Positions 5,036-5,659 of a stretch of DNA of 5,659 nucleotides are shown here, in pieces; position 1 is the stretch's first letter; each line of letters opens with the position of its first letter. The translations under genes and the position numbers were made by a program. The stretch is taken from contig JAKSPG010000093.1 in assembly GCA_024405075.1 (NCBI GenBank), forward strand, positions 1-5,659, written 5' to 3'. The notes beneath the pieces are model-generated. The model worked only from the letters and a program-made list of their open reading frames with translations. It was not told the DNA's origin and ran no database searches. The DNA is from Elusimicrobiaceae bacterium (GTDB lineage: Bacteria > Elusimicrobiota > Elusimicrobia > Elusimicrobiales > Elusimicrobiaceae).

Positions 5036-5519
5036 GAGGGGATTCTCCTAACATAAAATTGAGTGTGGCTTGCGCACACAACTTACCTTCTACGTATGCT
5101 TCACCGTAAATTTTGGAAATACGGCCTAAACGTAAAAGTTCTATTGGCATTTCCAGCTTATCGCCGGGGCGTACCATGCCGCGGAATTTGGCTTCGCTGA
5201 TACTTAAAAAAAGCGGAAGGTGTTTGCTGTTTTGCGCCACATCTTGCATGACCGCCCCGCCAAACGCCTGGGACATGCTTTCAACTACTAATACCCCCGG
5301 CATGACCGGCCGGCCTGGAAAATGTCCTTTAAAATAGTACTCATCTTGGCGCACCTGGTGAATGCCGATGTATTTTTTTCCTTTTTCCAGCATGTGGATT
5401 TCATCTACCAGTAAAAACGGCTCCCGGTGCGGAATATTTGCTTTAATGTGCTCCGGTCCGTATACAGCATGCACCGGCAGCGTTAAGAACTCCTGTAATG
5501 ATACTGACTTTACCCCCAT
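5028..5519 (-). CDS. fabZ: 3-hydroxyacyl-ACP dehydratase (FabZ), EC 4.2.1.59
   Basis: FabZ removes water from 3-hydroxyacyl-ACP in fatty acid elongation and competes with LpxA for the same substrate, which explains why the two genes sit together. The 163-residue product is slightly longer than the usual 140-155 because of an N-terminal extension of about 20 residues before IPHREPFLLVDE (29-40). The hot-dog fold signature is intact: His66 in GHFPGRPVMPGVLVVES and the catalytic Glu80. AKFRGMVRPGDKLEM (110-124) is the usual central strand. The ATG at 5519 has AGGAGG four bases upstream, located inside the final codons of lpxC, with which it overlaps by 10 bp. FabZ is fused to LpxC in some phyla, but here they are separate reading frames. 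Confidence 0.97.
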   Translation of the reverse strand: MGVKSVSLQEFLTLPVHAVYGPEHIKANIPHREPFLLVDEIHMLEKGKKYIGIHQVRQDEYYFKGHFPGRPVMPGVLVVESMSQAFGGAVMQDVAQNSKHLPLFLSISEAKFRGMVRPGDKLEMPIELLRLGRISKIYGEAYVEGKLCAQATLNFMLGESPHE

Positions 5520-5659
5520 TTTTCCTCCTGGTTCTCTAGTAAGATTTTAGCAAAAATAACGTTGTGTTTGTGGCCGCCGCCTTGGCAGCGCAGCGTCATG
5601 GGGGGTAACTTGCGTGCGGTTAGGCTGATGTCGCCGACTAAGTCCAGTAGTTTATGGAG
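5510..5659 (-). CDS. lpxC: UDP-3-O-acyl-N-acetylglucosamine deacetylase (LpxC), C-terminal fragment
   Basis: The last 49 codons of a gene running in from beyond the window end are visible, beginning LHKLLDLVGDISL and ending NQEEKWG with TAA at 5512-5510. This matches the C-terminal end of LpxC, the zinc-dependent deacetylase that commits the pathway to lipid A. In the fragment HKLLD supplies a zinc-binding His and Asp (residues 2 and 6 of the fragment), and GGGHKHN contains the His (30) corresponding to the catalytic His265 of E. coli; the 28-residue spacing is close to the 27 in E. coli. The stop codon lies inside fabZ, 10 bp past its start. The N-terminal zinc site and the hydroxamate-binding domain lie outside the window. 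Confidence 0.93.
   Translation of the reverse strand, partial: LHKLLDLVGDISLTARKLPPMTLRCQGGGHKHNVIFAKILLENQEEKWG

Noticed and set aside
1..5659. CRISPR array, insertion sequence, tRNA or rRNA gene
   Set aside because: No regularly spaced repeats, transposase, terminal repeats with target duplication, or recognisable tRNA/rRNA sequence was seen on either strand.

Overview
The window reads as chromosomal DNA of a Gram-negative, lipid A-making bacterium of moderate GC. It carries the end of lpxC, then fabZ, lpxA and an lpxI-type gene, all on the minus strand in a tightly overlapping cluster. Using LpxI (DUF1009) for the UDP-diacylglucosamine pyrophosphate-cleaving step narrows the field to lineages lacking LpxH. 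Elusimicrobiota or a similar deep gut/environmental lineage is a guess from the overall look, not something the sequence proves.

Layout from left to right. (1) Positions 1-1529, minus strand: tpiA, deoC and the first 40 codons of an unrecognised gene, packed as an operon (10 nt between tpiA and deoC, then an ATGA overlap). DeoC releases glyceraldehyde-3-phosphate and TpiA interconverts it with dihydroxyacetone phosphate, so the pair links deoxynucleoside salvage to glycolysis. (2) Positions 1530-1682: a divergent promoter region, with a candidate minus-strand promoter for tpiA and an extended -10 promoter on the plus strand. (3) Positions about 1683-1908, plus strand: a non-coding stretch with many inverted repeats. 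Two nearly identical segments can each form a long helix with the same middle segment, so it looks like an RNA with two mutually exclusive folds. It is followed by a good ribosome binding site and a 75-codon ORF of unknown function, then a perfect 15-bp bidirectional terminator. (4) Positions 2210-3283, minus strand: an unrecognised exported protein of 357 aa converging on that terminator. (5) Positions 3424-5659, minus strand: lpxI, lpxA, fabZ and the C-terminal end of lpxC (order of transcription lpxC-fabZ-lpxA-lpxI), covering two early lipid A steps, one later step, and the acyl-ACP dehydratase that competes for the same 3-hydroxyacyl-ACP.

The metabolic genes are ordinary and intact. The unusual part is the plus-strand transcript at 1683-2195: a probable structured RNA with switch-like architecture and a small unknown protein. 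I could not match it to tmRNA, RNase P RNA, SRP RNA, 6S RNA or a riboswitch whose conserved core I know.
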